Shown: in pieces, positions 30,745 through 40,216 of the stretch
Layout of the letters: each line of letters starts with the position of its first letter
Numbering within the stretch: the stretch's first letter is position 1
Assembly: GCA_963730165.1 (NCBI GenBank)
Contig: CAVSQS010000002.1
Coordinates: 620,001 to 684,000 of the forward strand
DNA length: 64,000 nt
Origin: DASSQJ01 sp963730165
Lineage (GTDB): Bacteria > Actinomycetota > Actinomycetes > Actinomycetales > Dermatophilaceae
Reading direction: 5' to 3'
Position numbers and translations under genes: made by a program
The notes under the pieces: generated by a model
Databases searched by the model: none
What the model was told of the DNA's origin: nothing
What the model saw: only the letters and a program-made list of their open reading frames with translations

Positions 30745-32272
30745 CTCCCCGGCACGATGGTCCACCGAGATCCGGGGGTGGAGGCATCCTCCTGGGTGAA
30801 GTCGCCGTCCGCGCCCAGTCCGCCGTCGTGCGCGGGCGCCCACGCGGCCAGCTCGGCCCAGCCGATCCCGCCGTCCGTGACGCCGCGGACCCCGAAGATT
30901 CCGTCCTCGAGCACGATGTCGTACACCGGCGCCTCGAGCATCCGGGCCGCCACGTGGCGGGCCCTGTCGCGGACCTCCTCGGCCGCCAGGCGGACAGCGT
31001 TGCCGCCGATCTGCAGCGACCGCGAGCCCACCGTGCCCTGACCGGAGGGGACCAGGCCGGTGTCGGGCTGGGCCAACGTGATGTCCTGGAGCGGGATCGC
31101 GAGCCGGTCCGCGACGATCATCGCGAAGGTGGTCGCGTGCCCCTGACCGTTACTGCACGTGCCGGCCGAGATGGTCGCGGTCCCGTCGGGTCGGACCTGC
31201 ACGGAGGCGGACTCCGAGCTCCCGAAGCCGGTGACCTCCACGTACAGCGCAACTCCGATTCCGAGATGCCGCGACGCACCGACCTCGCGGCGGTTCCGCT
31301 GGTCGGCGCGGGCGCCGTCGACCTGTCGGCGATCCGCAGCGCCTCACGCAGCGGCAGGTCGAAGTCGGCCACGTCGTAGGTCACGCCGGTACGGGTCGTG
31401 TAGGGAAACGCTCCGGGCGGGATCAGGTTGCGCCTGCGGATCTCCTCAGGGGCGAGGCCGAGCTCGTGGGCGGCCACGTCGACGAGACGCTCGAGGAGGG
31501 CGCTGGCCTCGGGCCGTCCCGCGCCCGGAACATCCCCACCGGACTGGTGTTGGTGAGTGCGGCGATCGCGTCGAAGCGGAGCTGGGGCAACTCGTACGGG
31601 CCCTGCGCCATCATGTAGTTCGGGCCGAGCGCCAGGTTCCCGTTGAAGCCGGCGTAGGCGCCGCAGTCGGCGACCACCCGCACCCGCAGCCCGGTGAACC
31701 GGCCGTCGCGGTCGAGGCCGAGCTCCCCGTACTGCACCTGCTTCTCGAGCCCGGTGTAGCCCGCGAGCAGGTCCCGCGCCACGTGCGGCTGCTGGGTGCT
31801 CACGTGGACCACGACGCCGTCCTCCGTCGGCTGGGCCAGGATCGCGTTGCCCTCGATCGGGGAGTTGGCCACCCGCTGGTTCTCCATCCGCAGCCGGACC
31901 ACGTGGGTGGAACCGTCCAGCGGCTCGCCGGCCTCGGAGTCCGCCCGGCTGGCAGCGATGTTCCCGGCGATGTCGTCGAACTGCAGCGGCGCCCCCTCCG
32001 CCAGCGCGGGCCAGCGCGGTCCGGACCGCGTGCTGGTTCGACTGGCCACGGGTCGGTGCCGGGCCGTCACCGAGCGTGTCCCCGGTGAGGACCGCGAGCA
32101 GCCCCGGACCCTGCTCCGCCTCGGTCGTGTCCACGCGGAGGATGCGGGCGTGCGCGAGTGGGCTGCGGACGAAGACCGCATGGGCCACACCGTCGACCCG
32201 CTGGTTGCCCACGAAGGTGCCGCGTCCACGCAGCAGGTCGGGGTCCTCCACCCGCAGGACCCGGTTGCCCAT
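30745..32272 (-). pseudogene. decayed xanthine dehydrogenase/CoxL-family large-subunit gene
   Basis: Pieces of one molybdopterin-binding subunit are spread over several frames on the minus strand. The start is intact (MGNRVLRVEDPDLLRGRGTF, VFVRSPLAHARILRVD). The text then jumps frame, after loss of about 70 codons, to GAPLQFDDIAGNIAA. Directly after HVARDLLAGYTGLE about 60 codons holding the GGGFG-type pterin segment are gone. A one-base loss in a G run breaks FRGAGRPEAS. After LREALRIAD another piece is missing, and a last fragment (EVTGFGSSESASVQVRPDG, SNGQGHATTFAM, GSRSLQIGGNAVRLAAEEV) ends without the normal C-terminal 200 residues. The coding start-to-end is about 1.5 kb against an expected 2.3-2.4 kb. 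It cannot make an active enzyme and is not a copy of the intact coxL at 41844-44318. Confidence 0.85.
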
Positions 32273-32536
32273 CAACGAACCGGTCACGCGGTCCACCCCC
32301 CGAACGTGAGCCGCGGCCGGATCAGGACCCGCTGCGCTCCCCCACCCCGGACACTCCACCGCCCACGCTCCCACGCCGGCCGAGACCTGCATCTCGCCCG
32401 GTTGCCGTCGATCTCATGACGAGCCTCGAAAGTGGTGAGGAGTGTCGGACTCCTTCACCGTGCCAGAGTCGCACGCCGCTGCCAACCGGAAAACTCGTCG
32501 CGACCCGGGGGCCGGCGTTCGTCGAGACGGCCGCCG

Positions 32537-35500
32537 TCAGACGTTGCGGCGGTACTGGCCGCCGACCTCGAAGAAGGCTTCCGTCACCTGCTGCAGCGAG
32601 CAGACCCGCGCCGCGTCCATGAGCACGGCGAAGACGTTCTCGCCACTCGTCGCCGCGCTCTTCAGCCGGGCCAGGGCCTGCTCGGCCTCCTCGCGGTGGG
32701 CGTCACGGAAGGCCTGGACCCGCTCGAGCTGGGCCTCCTTCTCGGTCTCGGTGGCCCGGGCCAGCTCGACCTCGTGCGGCGATACCTCGGCATCCGGACG
32801 GACGAAGGTGTTGACACCGACGATCGGCAGCGAGCCGTCGTGCTTGCGGTGCTCGTAGACCAGCGACTCGTCCTGGATCTTCCCGCGCTGGTAGCCGGTC
32901 TCCATCGCGCCGAGGACGCCACCCCGCTCGGAGATGCGGTCGAACTCGGCCAGCACGGCCTCCTCGACGAGGTCGGTGAGCTCGTCGACGACGAAGGACC
33001 CCTGGAGCGGGTTCTCGTTCATCGCCAGGCCCCACTCCTTGCCGATGACGAGCTGGATCGCGAGCGCCCGCCGCACGGACTCGGCCGACGGCGTCGTGAC
33101 GGCCTCGTCGTAGGCGTTGGTGTGCAGGCTGTTGGCGTTGTCGTAGATCGCGCACAGGGCCTGGAGGGTGGTGCGGATGTCGTTGAACGCCATCTCCTGG
33201 GCGTGCAGCGAACGGCCCGAGGTCTGCACGTGGTACTTGAGCTTCTGGCTGCGCTCGTTGGCGCCGTACTTCTCGCGCATGGCGACGGCCCAGATGCGGC
33301 GGGCGACCCGGCCGATGACGGTGTACTCGGGGTCCATGCCGTTGGAGAAGAAGAAGGACAGGTTCGGCGCGAAGGCGTCGATGTCCATCCCGCGCGCGAG
33401 GTAGGCCTCGACGTACGTGAACCCGTTGGCGAGGGTGAACGCGAGCTGGCTGATGGGGTTCGCCCCGGCCTCGGCGATGTGGTAGCCGCTGATCGACACC
33501 GAGTAGAAGTTGCGCACCCCGTTGTCGATGAACCACTCCTGGATGTCGGCCATCATCCGCAGGCTGAACTCCGTGGAGAACAGGCAGGTGTTCTGGCCCT
33601 GGTCCTCCTTGAGGATGTCGGCCTGCACGGTGCCGCGCACGCTGGCCAGCGCGGCGGCGCGGATGCGGTCGCACTCGGAGTCGTCGGGCTCGCGACCGTG
33701 CTCGTCCGCCCACTTCTCCACCTCGCGCTCCATCACGGTGTTGAGGAAGAACGCGAGCACGGTGGGGGCCGGTCCGTTGATGGTCATCGACACGCTCGTC
33801 GTCGGCGAGGTGAGGTCGAAACCGTCGTACAGCGCCATCATGTCGTCGAGCGTCGCCACCGAGACCCCGGAGGTGCCGACCTTGCCGTACACGTCGGGGC
33901 GCCGGTCGGGGTCACGGCCGTAGAGGGTCACCGAGTCGAAGGCGGTCGACAGCCGGGTGGCGGGCTGACCCTCGCTGAGCAGCTTGAAGCGGCGGTTCGT
34001 GCGGAAGGGGTCGCCCTCGCCGGCGAACATGCGTGCCGGGTCCTCGGTGTCGCGCTTGAACGGGAAGACGCCGGCCGTGAACGGGAAGTGCCCCGGCAGG
34101 TTCTCGCGTCGCAGGAACGACAGCAGGTCGCCGTCGTCGGCGTACTGCGGCAGACTGACCCGCCGGATCCGACTGCCGGACAACGACTCCCTGACGAGCG
34201 CGGTGTGCAGCTCCTTGTCGCGGACCGTCACCACCTGCTCCTCGCCCGAGTAGGCCTCGACCACCGACGACCAGCCGGCCAGCTGGCGGGCGACGTCGGT
34301 GGGCAGGTCGTCCTGAGCCTCGGAGAGCAGCGCGTCGACGTCGGCGTGGTCCTTGCCGGCGCGCCCGAGGGCGTCGCGGACCTCGGCCAGGCGCTGGACC
34401 CGCCGTGCGGCGTCGGCCCACCGCTCGGTGTCGTCGTGATAGCCGCGAACCGTCTCGGAGATCTCGGAGAGGTACCGGACGCGCTGGGGCGGCACGACCT
34501 GGCGGAGCACCGTGGAGTGGCGTACGTCGACCGGGCTGAGGGTTCCCTCACCCATCGGCAGCCCCCGCTCGGCCAGCACCCCACGCAGGGCCTGGTAGAG
34601 GGCGGTGACGCCGTCGTCGTCGAAGGTCGCGGCGCTCGTGCCGAAGACCGGCATGTCCTCGGGCTTCGAGCCGAACGCCCCACGGTTGCGCACCATCTGC
34701 CGGCCGACGTCGCGCAGCGCGTCCATCGCCCCGCGGCGCTCGAACTTGTTGATGGCGACGACGTCGGCGAAGTCGAGCATGTCGATCTTCTCGAGCTGGC
34801 TGGCCGCGCCGAACTCCGGTGTCATGACGTACAGGTTGACGTCGGCGAAATCGGTGATGGCGGCGTCGCCCTGCCCGATGCCCGGGGTCTCCACCACGAC
34901 GAGGTCGAAGGCGGCGGCACGCAGGATGGTGAGGACGTCCTCGAGCGCCTCCGGCACCTCGCGGCCACCCCGGGTCGCCAGCGAGCGGTAGTAGACGCGG
35001 TCGCCGTCCAGGCTGTTCATCCGGATGCGGTCGCCCAGTAGGGCGCCGCCCCCCCTGCGCCGCGTGGGGTCGATGGCGACACAGGCGATGCGCAGCTTGT
35101 CCTGCTGGTCGACGCGCAGGCGGCGGACCAGCTCGTCGGTGAGGCTGGACTTGCCGGAGCCGCCCGTTCCGGTGATGCCGAGCACGGGGGCGGGGTGCGC
35201 CTCGGCCGCGCGGCGCAGGTCGGCGCGCATCGTGTCGTCGAGGTGGCCCGTCTCGGCGGCCGTGATCGCCCGGGCGACGGCCGAGCGGTCACCGGAGAGG
35301 ACGGCGTCGACGGTGGTCGGGTGCTCCTCCCAGAGGTCGGTGTCGCAGGCCAGGATGACCTGGTTGACCATGCCCGGCAGGCCGAGTCGCTGGCCGTCCT
35401 CCGGGCTGAAGATGGTGACGCCGGCGTCGCGCAGCCGCTCGATCTCTGCCGGGACGATGACCCCTCCCCCGCCGCCGACGACCCGGACGTGTCCGGCGCC

Positions 35501-35782
35501 GGCCTCGCGCAGCAGCTCGACCAGGTACTCGAAGTACTCGACGTGCCCACCCTGGTACGAGCTCACCGCCACGCCCTGCACGTCCTCCTCGACGGCGGCG
35601 TCGACGACCTCCTGCACCGACCGGTTGTGGCCGAGGTGGACGACCTCGGCGCCCTGGCTCTGCATGATCCGCCGCATGATGTTGATCGAGGCGTCGTGGC
35701 CGTCGAACAGGCTGGACGCGGTGACGATGCGGACGGGGTGCTCGGGGGCGTGGAGACCGGAGTCGGTGGGCTGGGCGGTCAC
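32537..35782 (-). CDS. icmF: fused isobutyryl-CoA mutase (IcmF), B12-dependent
   Basis: A 1081-residue single-chain mutase that interconverts isobutyryl-CoA and n-butyryl-CoA (some members also act on isovaleryl-CoA). Residues about 15-150 are the B12-binding domain with the DGHD segment (His29 as likely lower cobalt ligand). Residues about 200-450 are the MeaI-type G-protein chaperone with P-loop GTGGSGKSS (205-213), VVETPGIGQGD and NKFERRG. From about 560 the substrate-binding barrel and linker follow, with TSGVSVATLDDMMALYDGFD and FFFSNGMDPEYTVIGRVARR. The domain order is that of IcmF, not of methylmalonyl-CoA mutase. The start is GTG 35782. A palindrome lies just upstream. Confidence 0.95.
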   Translation of the reverse strand: MTAQPTDSGLHAPEHPVRIVTASSLFDGHDASINIMRRIMQSQGAEVVHLGHNRSVQEVVDAAVEEDVQGVAVSSYQGGHVEYFEYLVELLREAGAGHVRVVGGGGGVIVPAEIERLRDAGVTIFSPEDGQRLGLPGMVNQVILACDTDLWEEHPTTVDAVLSGDRSAVARAITAAETGHLDDTMRADLRRAAEAHPAPVLGITGTGGSGKSSLTDELVRRLRVDQQDKLRIACVAIDPTRRRGGGALLGDRIRMNSLDGDRVYYRSLATRGGREVPEALEDVLTILRAAAFDLVVVETPGIGQGDAAITDFADVNLYVMTPEFGAASQLEKIDMLDFADVVAINKFERRGAMDALRDVGRQMVRNRGAFGSKPEDMPVFGTSAATFDDDGVTALYQALRGVLAERGLPMGEGTLSPVDVRHSTVLRQVVPPQRVRYLSEISETVRGYHDDTERWADAARRVQRLAEVRDALGRAGKDHADVDALLSEAQDDLPTDVARQLAGWSSVVEAYSGEEQVVTVRDKELHTALVRESLSGSRIRRVSLPQYADDGDLLSFLRRENLPGHFPFTAGVFPFKRDTEDPARMFAGEGDPFRTNRRFKLLSEGQPATRLSTAFDSVTLYGRDPDRRPDVYGKVGTSGVSVATLDDMMALYDGFDLTSPTTSVSMTINGPAPTVLAFFLNTVMEREVEKWADEHGREPDDSECDRIRAAALASVRGTVQADILKEDQGQNTCLFSTEFSLRMMADIQEWFIDNGVRNFYSVSISGYHIAEAGANPISQLAFTLANGFTYVEAYLARGMDIDAFAPNLSFFFSNGMDPEYTVIGRVARRIWAVAMREKYGANERSQKLKYHVQTSGRSLHAQEMAFNDIRTTLQALCAIYDNANSLHTNAYDEAVTTPSAESVRRALAIQLVIGKEWGLAMNENPLQGSFVVDELTDLVEEAVLAEFDRISERGGVLGAMETGYQRGKIQDESLVYEHRKHDGSLPIVGVNTFVRPDAEVSPHEVELARATETEKEAQLERVQAFRDAHREEAEQALARLKSAATSGENVFAVLMDAARVCSLQQVTEAFFEVGGQYRRNV

Positions 35783-35813
35783 GGGAGTCCCTTCGGTGGT
35801 GTTCCAGGAATAC

Positions 35814-35825
35814 TAGGACGTCCTA
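35814..35825. promoter_or_regulatory. palindrome upstream of icmF, candidate operator
   Basis: TAGGACGTCCTA is a perfect 12-bp palindrome 32 bp upstream of the icmF start and 63 bp from the divergent nat gene. Its size and position suit a TetR- or similar dimeric repressor of acyl-CoA genes. No regulator gene is adjacent, so the binding protein is unknown. Confidence 0.5.
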
Positions 35826-35887
35826 CTACCTACCGGGAAGTCACGAGCGCTTGACCTCGGGTGCGGTGGAGGCCCCACCCTGAGCCC

Positions 35888-36667
35888 ATGGACCCCACCA
35901 CCCGCGACGCCTACCTCGCTCGGATCGGCGTGGCCGCGCCGTCCACCCCCGACGCGCAGGGCCTGCACGCGCTCGTCACCGCCCACCTGGCCACCGTCCC
36001 GTTCGAGAACCTGTCGATCCACCTGGGGGAGCCGGTGCCCCTCGACGAGGACGCCCTGGTGGACAAGGTCGTCCGGCGACGGCGTGGCGGGTTCTGCTAC
36101 GAGCTCGGAGGCGCCTTCGCGCTCCTCCTCGAGTCGCTCGGGTTCCGCGTGGTGCGGCTGGCGGCCCGCGTCATCGGGGGCGACGGCGTGCCCGGGCTCC
36201 CGTACGACCACCTGGCGCTGCGCGTCGACCTCGCGGACGGACCGTGGCTGGCCGACGTCGGCTTCGGGCGCTTCCTCGCCGGGCCGGTGCCGTTCGCGGC
36301 CGCGGGCCCGGTCGCGGACGCCGCCGGCACGGTGACTTGGCGGGAGTGGTCTGACGGTGACCTCGACGTGGTCCTCGACGGCGTTCCGCAGTACCGCCTC
36401 GAGACCAGGCCCCGCGACCTTCGCGACTTCGAGCTCGGATGCTGGTGGCACACGACGTCCCCGCTGTCCCACTTCACCAGCGGCCCCGTCTGCTCGCTGC
36501 CCACGGCGGACGGGGGGCGGGTCTCGCTCACCGGTCGCACGATGGTGACGACGGCGGCTGACGGCACCCGCACGGAACGGTCGCTCGGCTCCGACGACGA
36601 GGTCCTCGCGACCTACCGGGAGTGCTTCGGCATCGCCCTGGACCGACTGCCCGCCGACCCCGCCTGA
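35888..36667 (+). CDS. nat: arylamine N-acetyltransferase
   Basis: A 259-residue acetyl-CoA:arylamine acetyltransferase. The Cys-His-Asp triad is visible: Cys70 in RRGGFCYELGG, His108 in GLPYDHLAL and Asp123 in WLADVGFG. TVPFENLSIHLG near residue 37 is the usual N-terminal helix motif. The length is typical. In mycobacteria the enzyme also affects lipid metabolism, using propionyl-CoA; here it is divergent from icmF, which might hint at shared regulation through the palindrome between them. I start it at ATG 35888 (MDPTTRDAYLARIG); the ribosome-binding site is weak. Confidence 0.93.
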   Translation: MDPTTRDAYLARIGVAAPSTPDAQGLHALVTAHLATVPFENLSIHLGEPVPLDEDALVDKVVRRRRGGFCYELGGAFALLLESLGFRVVRLAARVIGGDGVPGLPYDHLALRVDLADGPWLADVGFGRFLAGPVPFAAAGPVADAAGTVTWREWSDGDLDVVLDGVPQYRLETRPRDLRDFELGCWWHTTSPLSHFTSGPVCSLPTADGGRVSLTGRTMVTTAADGTRTERSLGSDDEVLATYRECFGIALDRLPADPA

Positions 36668-36727
36668 CCGGACAAGGTCGTGAGGGGGTGGGGCACCCGG
36701 GTCCGGGAGCGACGCGGCGTGTGGGCG

Positions 36728-39382
36728 TCAGTCGCGGTAGTCGTCGGTGCGGTAGGAGTTGCACCCACCGGCGGGGGCGGGCAACGAGGCCACGGCGGCG
36801 GCCGCCCGGGACCGGCCGAGGTTCCACGAGAGCCAGTCGTCCGTGAGCCCCGACGGGCCGCCCTCGGCACCGGCCGCGACGCAGGCCGCCATGTCGGGCG
36901 GCAGGCGGTCGACCAGCACCGGCACGGCGTCCGCCGAGAGGCTGGCGAGGTAGGCGGTGTCGATGCGCCCGGTCGCCTCGTAGCGGTCGATGTTGCGGTC
37001 GGCGACCCAGGCCTCGGGGTTCATGGCGGCGAAGCCGAGCGTGAACACGGCACCGGAGACGAGCACCGCGCGCGGCACCCACGACGCCGAGAGCCGGACG
37101 AGCGCGACGAGGAGCATCGCGACGAGCAGCCCGAACCACAGCTCGAGGCCGTCGACGAAGACCCGGAGCACCGTGTACCCGTAGGCGTCCTGGTACAGCG
37201 ACATCCGGTAGAGCGCGGAGGCGACGACCGCGAGCGTGAACACCCCGAGCAGGCCGAGGAGCACCCGCACCAGCACCCGGTCGCGGACGGTCGCCCGCGA
37301 GGCCACGCGCATCGTCAGCGCCACGACACCGATGGTGAGGAGGGTGGCCACGGTCAGCTGCCCGAAGCCCTGGTGCACCGAGTCGGCATAGCTGGTGCCG
37401 GTCCGGCGCAGGTAGGCCAGGCCTCCCCACATCTCGCTGGCCTGGGCCAGGAGGAACATCGCGAACAGCGCGTTGACGACGCCGACCGGCACCGCCCACT
37501 CCCAGGCCCGGCGGATGCGCCGTCCTTCCGGCAGCCGCACGTCGTCGAGCACGGGCGGGTTGAGCGCGAGGTAGGCACCGGTCAGTGCGACCCCCGCGAC
37601 GAGCACGAGCACGAAGCCGCGCAGGACGATCGTGTCCCACCCCAGGTCGGGGACGAGGGCGGTGGCCCACTCCCCGAAGAGCTCGTCGGCCGTGGCGAAC
37701 AGGCCGCCGAAGACGACGAGGGCGAGCACGGTGACGGCCGCCGTCCGCAGCACCGGCCACAGCAGCTGGCGGCGGCTCGTGGCCGAGAGGGTACGACCCA
37801 GCAGGGGCAGGCCGCGCAGCGCGGAGAGCGGCCACGCGGCACACGCCGCGACCATCGCCAACAGGCCGGCGGCACGGGTCAGTCCCACGGCCGCCACCAC
37901 CACTCCCGCCAGCACCGACAGGACCACGGCCGCGCCCGCGGAGCGCACGGAGACGACGCAGACGAGGACCGCGGACAGGACGGCGCAGGCCACCGTCCAC
38001 GGGTCACGGCGGTAGCGCGCGACGACGTACATGAGCGCCCCAGCGGCGAGCATGGTGAGCGTCGTCTCGAGGCCGACCTCGCGGTAGGGCCAGGTGACGG
38101 CCGCGAAGGCCCCGATGCCCAGGGCCGCGAGCACGACCCCCACCCGGGGCCCGAGGCCCCGGTCGGGCCAGAACCGGTCCAGCAGAGTGGGGCTACCCGG
38201 CGGACGGGGGCCGTACGGGGCCACCGGCTCGACGGGCGGGGCCGGGGCCGGTGGCGCAACGACGGCCGTGGCGGCCGGCGCGGGCGTCCCGGCGGACCCG
38301 GACGAGGGCGGGGTCGGGCCCCCGGCCGACGGGGTGGGCGTCATCGTCTGCTCCCTCAGGTGGCTGGGTCGGTCGGTGGACGGGTGGGTCGGAAGGGTGG
38401 TGCGCAGGCGCGCACCCCGCGCACCGGGCGGGGTGGGCACGACCTCGACGCTCCCGCCGTGCAGCTCGGCGACCCAGCGCGCGATGGCCAGGCCCAGGCC
38501 GGTGCCGCCCCCACCGTCCCCTCCGGAGCCGAAGCGCTCGAAGACGCGCTCGGCCCGGTCCGCCGCGATGCCGGGCCCGTCGTCGGAGACCTCGAGCACC
38601 CAGCGCCCCGGGGTGCCGACGGTGGCGTCGAGCCGCACCTCGCCGCCGGTGGGACTGTGCCGCACGGCGTTGCCGACGAGGTTGGCGAACAGCTGAGCGA
38701 GCCGGGCGGGGTCGGCACCGACGGTGAGGTCCGGCGGGGTCACGGTGCGTCGGACACGCACCGACCGGCCGTCGAGGGCCACCTCGGCGGCGGCGCGCGC
38801 CAGCAGGTCGCCGACCCGGACGTCCACGACGTCGAGCGGCGCGGCCCCGGCGTCGATGCGGGAGAGGTCCAGCAGGTCGCCGACGAGGTCGCTGAGCCGC
38901 TCGGCCTGCGCGAGCGCCCCCGCGAGAGCGGCGTCGTCGGGCCGGACGACGCCGTCGACGAGGTTCTCGAGGAGGGCCCGCTGCGCGGTGAGGGGGGTCC
39001 GGAGCTCGTGCGAGACGGTGGCGACGAGCCGGCGTCGCTCGAGGTCGGCACCGGCGAGGTCCGCGGCCATCGCGTTGAAGGCCCGGGCCAGCTCGCCCAC
39101 CTCGTCCGATGACGTCGCCGTCACCCGCTGCCCGTAGTCGCCGCCCGCCATCCGGCGGACCGCGGCGGTCATCTCGCGCAGCGGCGAGGTCATGCCGCGA
39201 GCGAGCCACCAGGTCAGGCCCAGGGCGACGGCCAGGGTGACCGGCGCGCTCACCCACCCGGCGATGCCGGTGACGTCGCCGACAGCTGCCACCAGCAGGG
39301 CACCGAGCACGCTCGTGCCGACGAGCACGGCGAGCTTGACCTTGAGCGAGGTGATGGCGTCGAGCGGCCGGTCGGGGTTCAC
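36728..39382 (-). CDS. sensor histidine kinase joined in frame to a DUF4153/DUF4173 membrane protein
   Basis: One uninterrupted frame of 884 codons. Residues 1-346 are a complete sensor kinase: two membrane spans (about 15-37 and 43-60), HAMP (about 60-112), HisKA with His125 in ATVSHELRTPL, and HATPase with N box LVGNAVRHS, DDGPGIA and GGTGLGLAI. After LRTTLPTHPSTDRPSHLREQ no stop occurs; Met347 (ATG at 38344) begins a 538-residue protein with a Pro/Ala-rich tail, about twelve membrane spans and a DUF4153/DUF4173 ending (YLASLSADAVPVLVDRL, DDWLSWNLGRSR). AGGGAG seven bases before that ATG suggests it can also be started separately, so two products or a fusion are possible. The GTG at 39382 overlaps the response regulator stop by 4 bp. 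Confidence 0.85.
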   Translation of the reverse strand: MNPDRPLDAITSLKVKLAVLVGTSVLGALLVAAVGDVTGIAGWVSAPVTLAVALGLTWWLARGMTSPLREMTAAVRRMAGGDYGQRVTATSSDEVGELARAFNAMAADLAGADLERRRLVATVSHELRTPLTAQRALLENLVDGVVRPDDAALAGALAQAERLSDLVGDLLDLSRIDAGAAPLDVVDVRVGDLLARAAAEVALDGRSVRVRRTVTPPDLTVGADPARLAQLFANLVGNAVRHSPTGGEVRLDATVGTPGRWVLEVSDDGPGIAADRAERVFERFGSGGDGGGGTGLGLAIARWVAELHGGSVEVVPTPPGARGARLRTTLPTHPSTDRPSHLREQTMTPTPSAGGPTPPSSGSAGTPAPAATAVVAPPAPAPPVEPVAPYGPRPPGSPTLLDRFWPDRGLGPRVGVVLAALGIGAFAAVTWPYREVGLETTLTMLAAGALMYVVARYRRDPWTVACAVLSAVLVCVVSVRSAGAAVVLSVLAGVVVAAVGLTRAAGLLAMVAACAAWPLSALRGLPLLGRTLSATSRRQLLWPVLRTAAVTVLALVVFGGLFATADELFGEWATALVPDLGWDTIVLRGFVLVLVAGVALTGAYLALNPPVLDDVRLPEGRRIRRAWEWAVPVGVVNALFAMFLLAQASEMWGGLAYLRRTGTSYADSVHQGFGQLTVATLLTIGVVALTMRVASRATVRDRVLVRVLLGLLGVFTLAVVASALYRMSLYQDAYGYTVLRVFVDGLELWFGLLVAMLLVALVRLSASWVPRAVLVSGAVFTLGFAAMNPEAWVADRNIDRYEATGRIDTAYLASLSADAVPVLVDRLPPDMAACVAAGAEGGPSGLTDDWLSWNLGRSRAAAAVASLPAPAGGCNSYRTDDYRD

Positions 39383-40074
39383 CGGTCCACCTCGAGGGCG
39401 TAGCCGACCCCGTGCACGGTGCGCAGCCGGTCGGCACCGAGCTTGGCCCGCAGCGCCTTGACGTGGCTGTCGAGCGTGCGGGTGCCCGAGGCGTCGCCCC
39501 AGCCCCACACCTCGCGCATCAACGCCTCGCGCGAGCGCACCGAGCCGGGCTCGCCTGCCAGCGCGCAGAGCAGGTCGAACTCCAGCGGAGTCAGGTGCAC
39601 CTCCCGGCCGTCGACGCTGACCCGCCGGGTGGCGGGGTCCACGACGAGGCCGGCGAGGTCGAGCCGCCCGGTCGTGCGGGCCAGCTGCTCGGCACGCTCC
39701 ACCCGGCGCAGCAGCACCCGGACCCGCGCCACGACCTCGCGCATGGAGAACGGCTTGGTGACGTAGTCGTCGGCGCCCACGCCGAGGCCGACGAGCACGT
39801 CGGTCTCGTCGTCACGGGCGGTGAGCATGAGGACGGGGACCGGCCGCACGGCCTGGATGCGGCGGCACACCTCGAGCCCGTCGTACCCCGGCAGCATGAC
39901 GTCGAGGACCACGAGGTCGACCTCGTTCTCGGCGAACGACTCCACCGCGCCCGGCCCGTCGTGGGCCTGGTGGACGGTGAAGCCCTCGGCCCGCAGCCGG
40001 TCCGTCACCGCCTGGTTGATGACCGGCTCGTCCTCGACGACGAGCACCCGGCCGGCCGTCCCTCCCTCGTCCAT
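39379..40074 (-). CDS. OmpR-family response regulator
   Basis: A 231-residue two-component regulator. The receiver has the acidic pair EDE near residue 15, the phospho-acceptor Asp58 in LVVLDVMLPGYDG, the conserved Thr in LMLTARDDE and Lys in DDYVTKPFS. The C-terminal winged helix (about 135-231) has VHLTPLEFDLLCALA, SREALMREVWG, TRTLDSHVKALRAKLG and VHGVGYALE. The start ATG is 40074. It is the first gene of the unit and overlaps the partner kinase by 4 bp, so the two clearly form one system. Confidence 0.95.
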   Translation of the reverse strand: MDEGGTAGRVLVVEDEPVINQAVTDRLRAEGFTVHQAHDGPGAVESFAENEVDLVVLDVMLPGYDGLEVCRRIQAVRPVPVLMLTARDDETDVLVGLGVGADDYVTKPFSMREVVARVRVLLRRVERAEQLARTTGRLDLAGLVVDPATRRVSVDGREVHLTPLEFDLLCALAGEPGSVRSREALMREVWGWGDASGTRTLDSHVKALRAKLGADRLRTVHGVGYALEVDR

Positions 40075-40151
40075 GGGCACGAGCGTAGGAGCAGGCGCCT
40101 GCCGCCCGCTGGGCCGACGTGTGGAGATCCTGTGAAGGATGCCCGACGTGA

Positions 40152-40193
40152 CGAGGCGACCCGCATCCCCCCTCTCGGGGTGCGGGCCGCCTC
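40152..40193 (-). terminator. terminator at the end of the cox gene set
   Basis: A long imperfect hairpin: CGAGGCG and CCCGCATCCCC on one side with GGGGTGCGGG and CGCCTCG on the other, loop CCTCTC. It follows the coxG stop by 23 bp and precedes the response regulator start. Confidence 0.75.
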
Positions 40194-40216
40194 GGCCGCG
40201 CCGGTGTGGCGCGTCC

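Noticed and set aside
32432..35041. A long plus-strand frame across icmF
   Set aside because: It is the complement of a well-supported gene; composition is typical of an antisense shadow.
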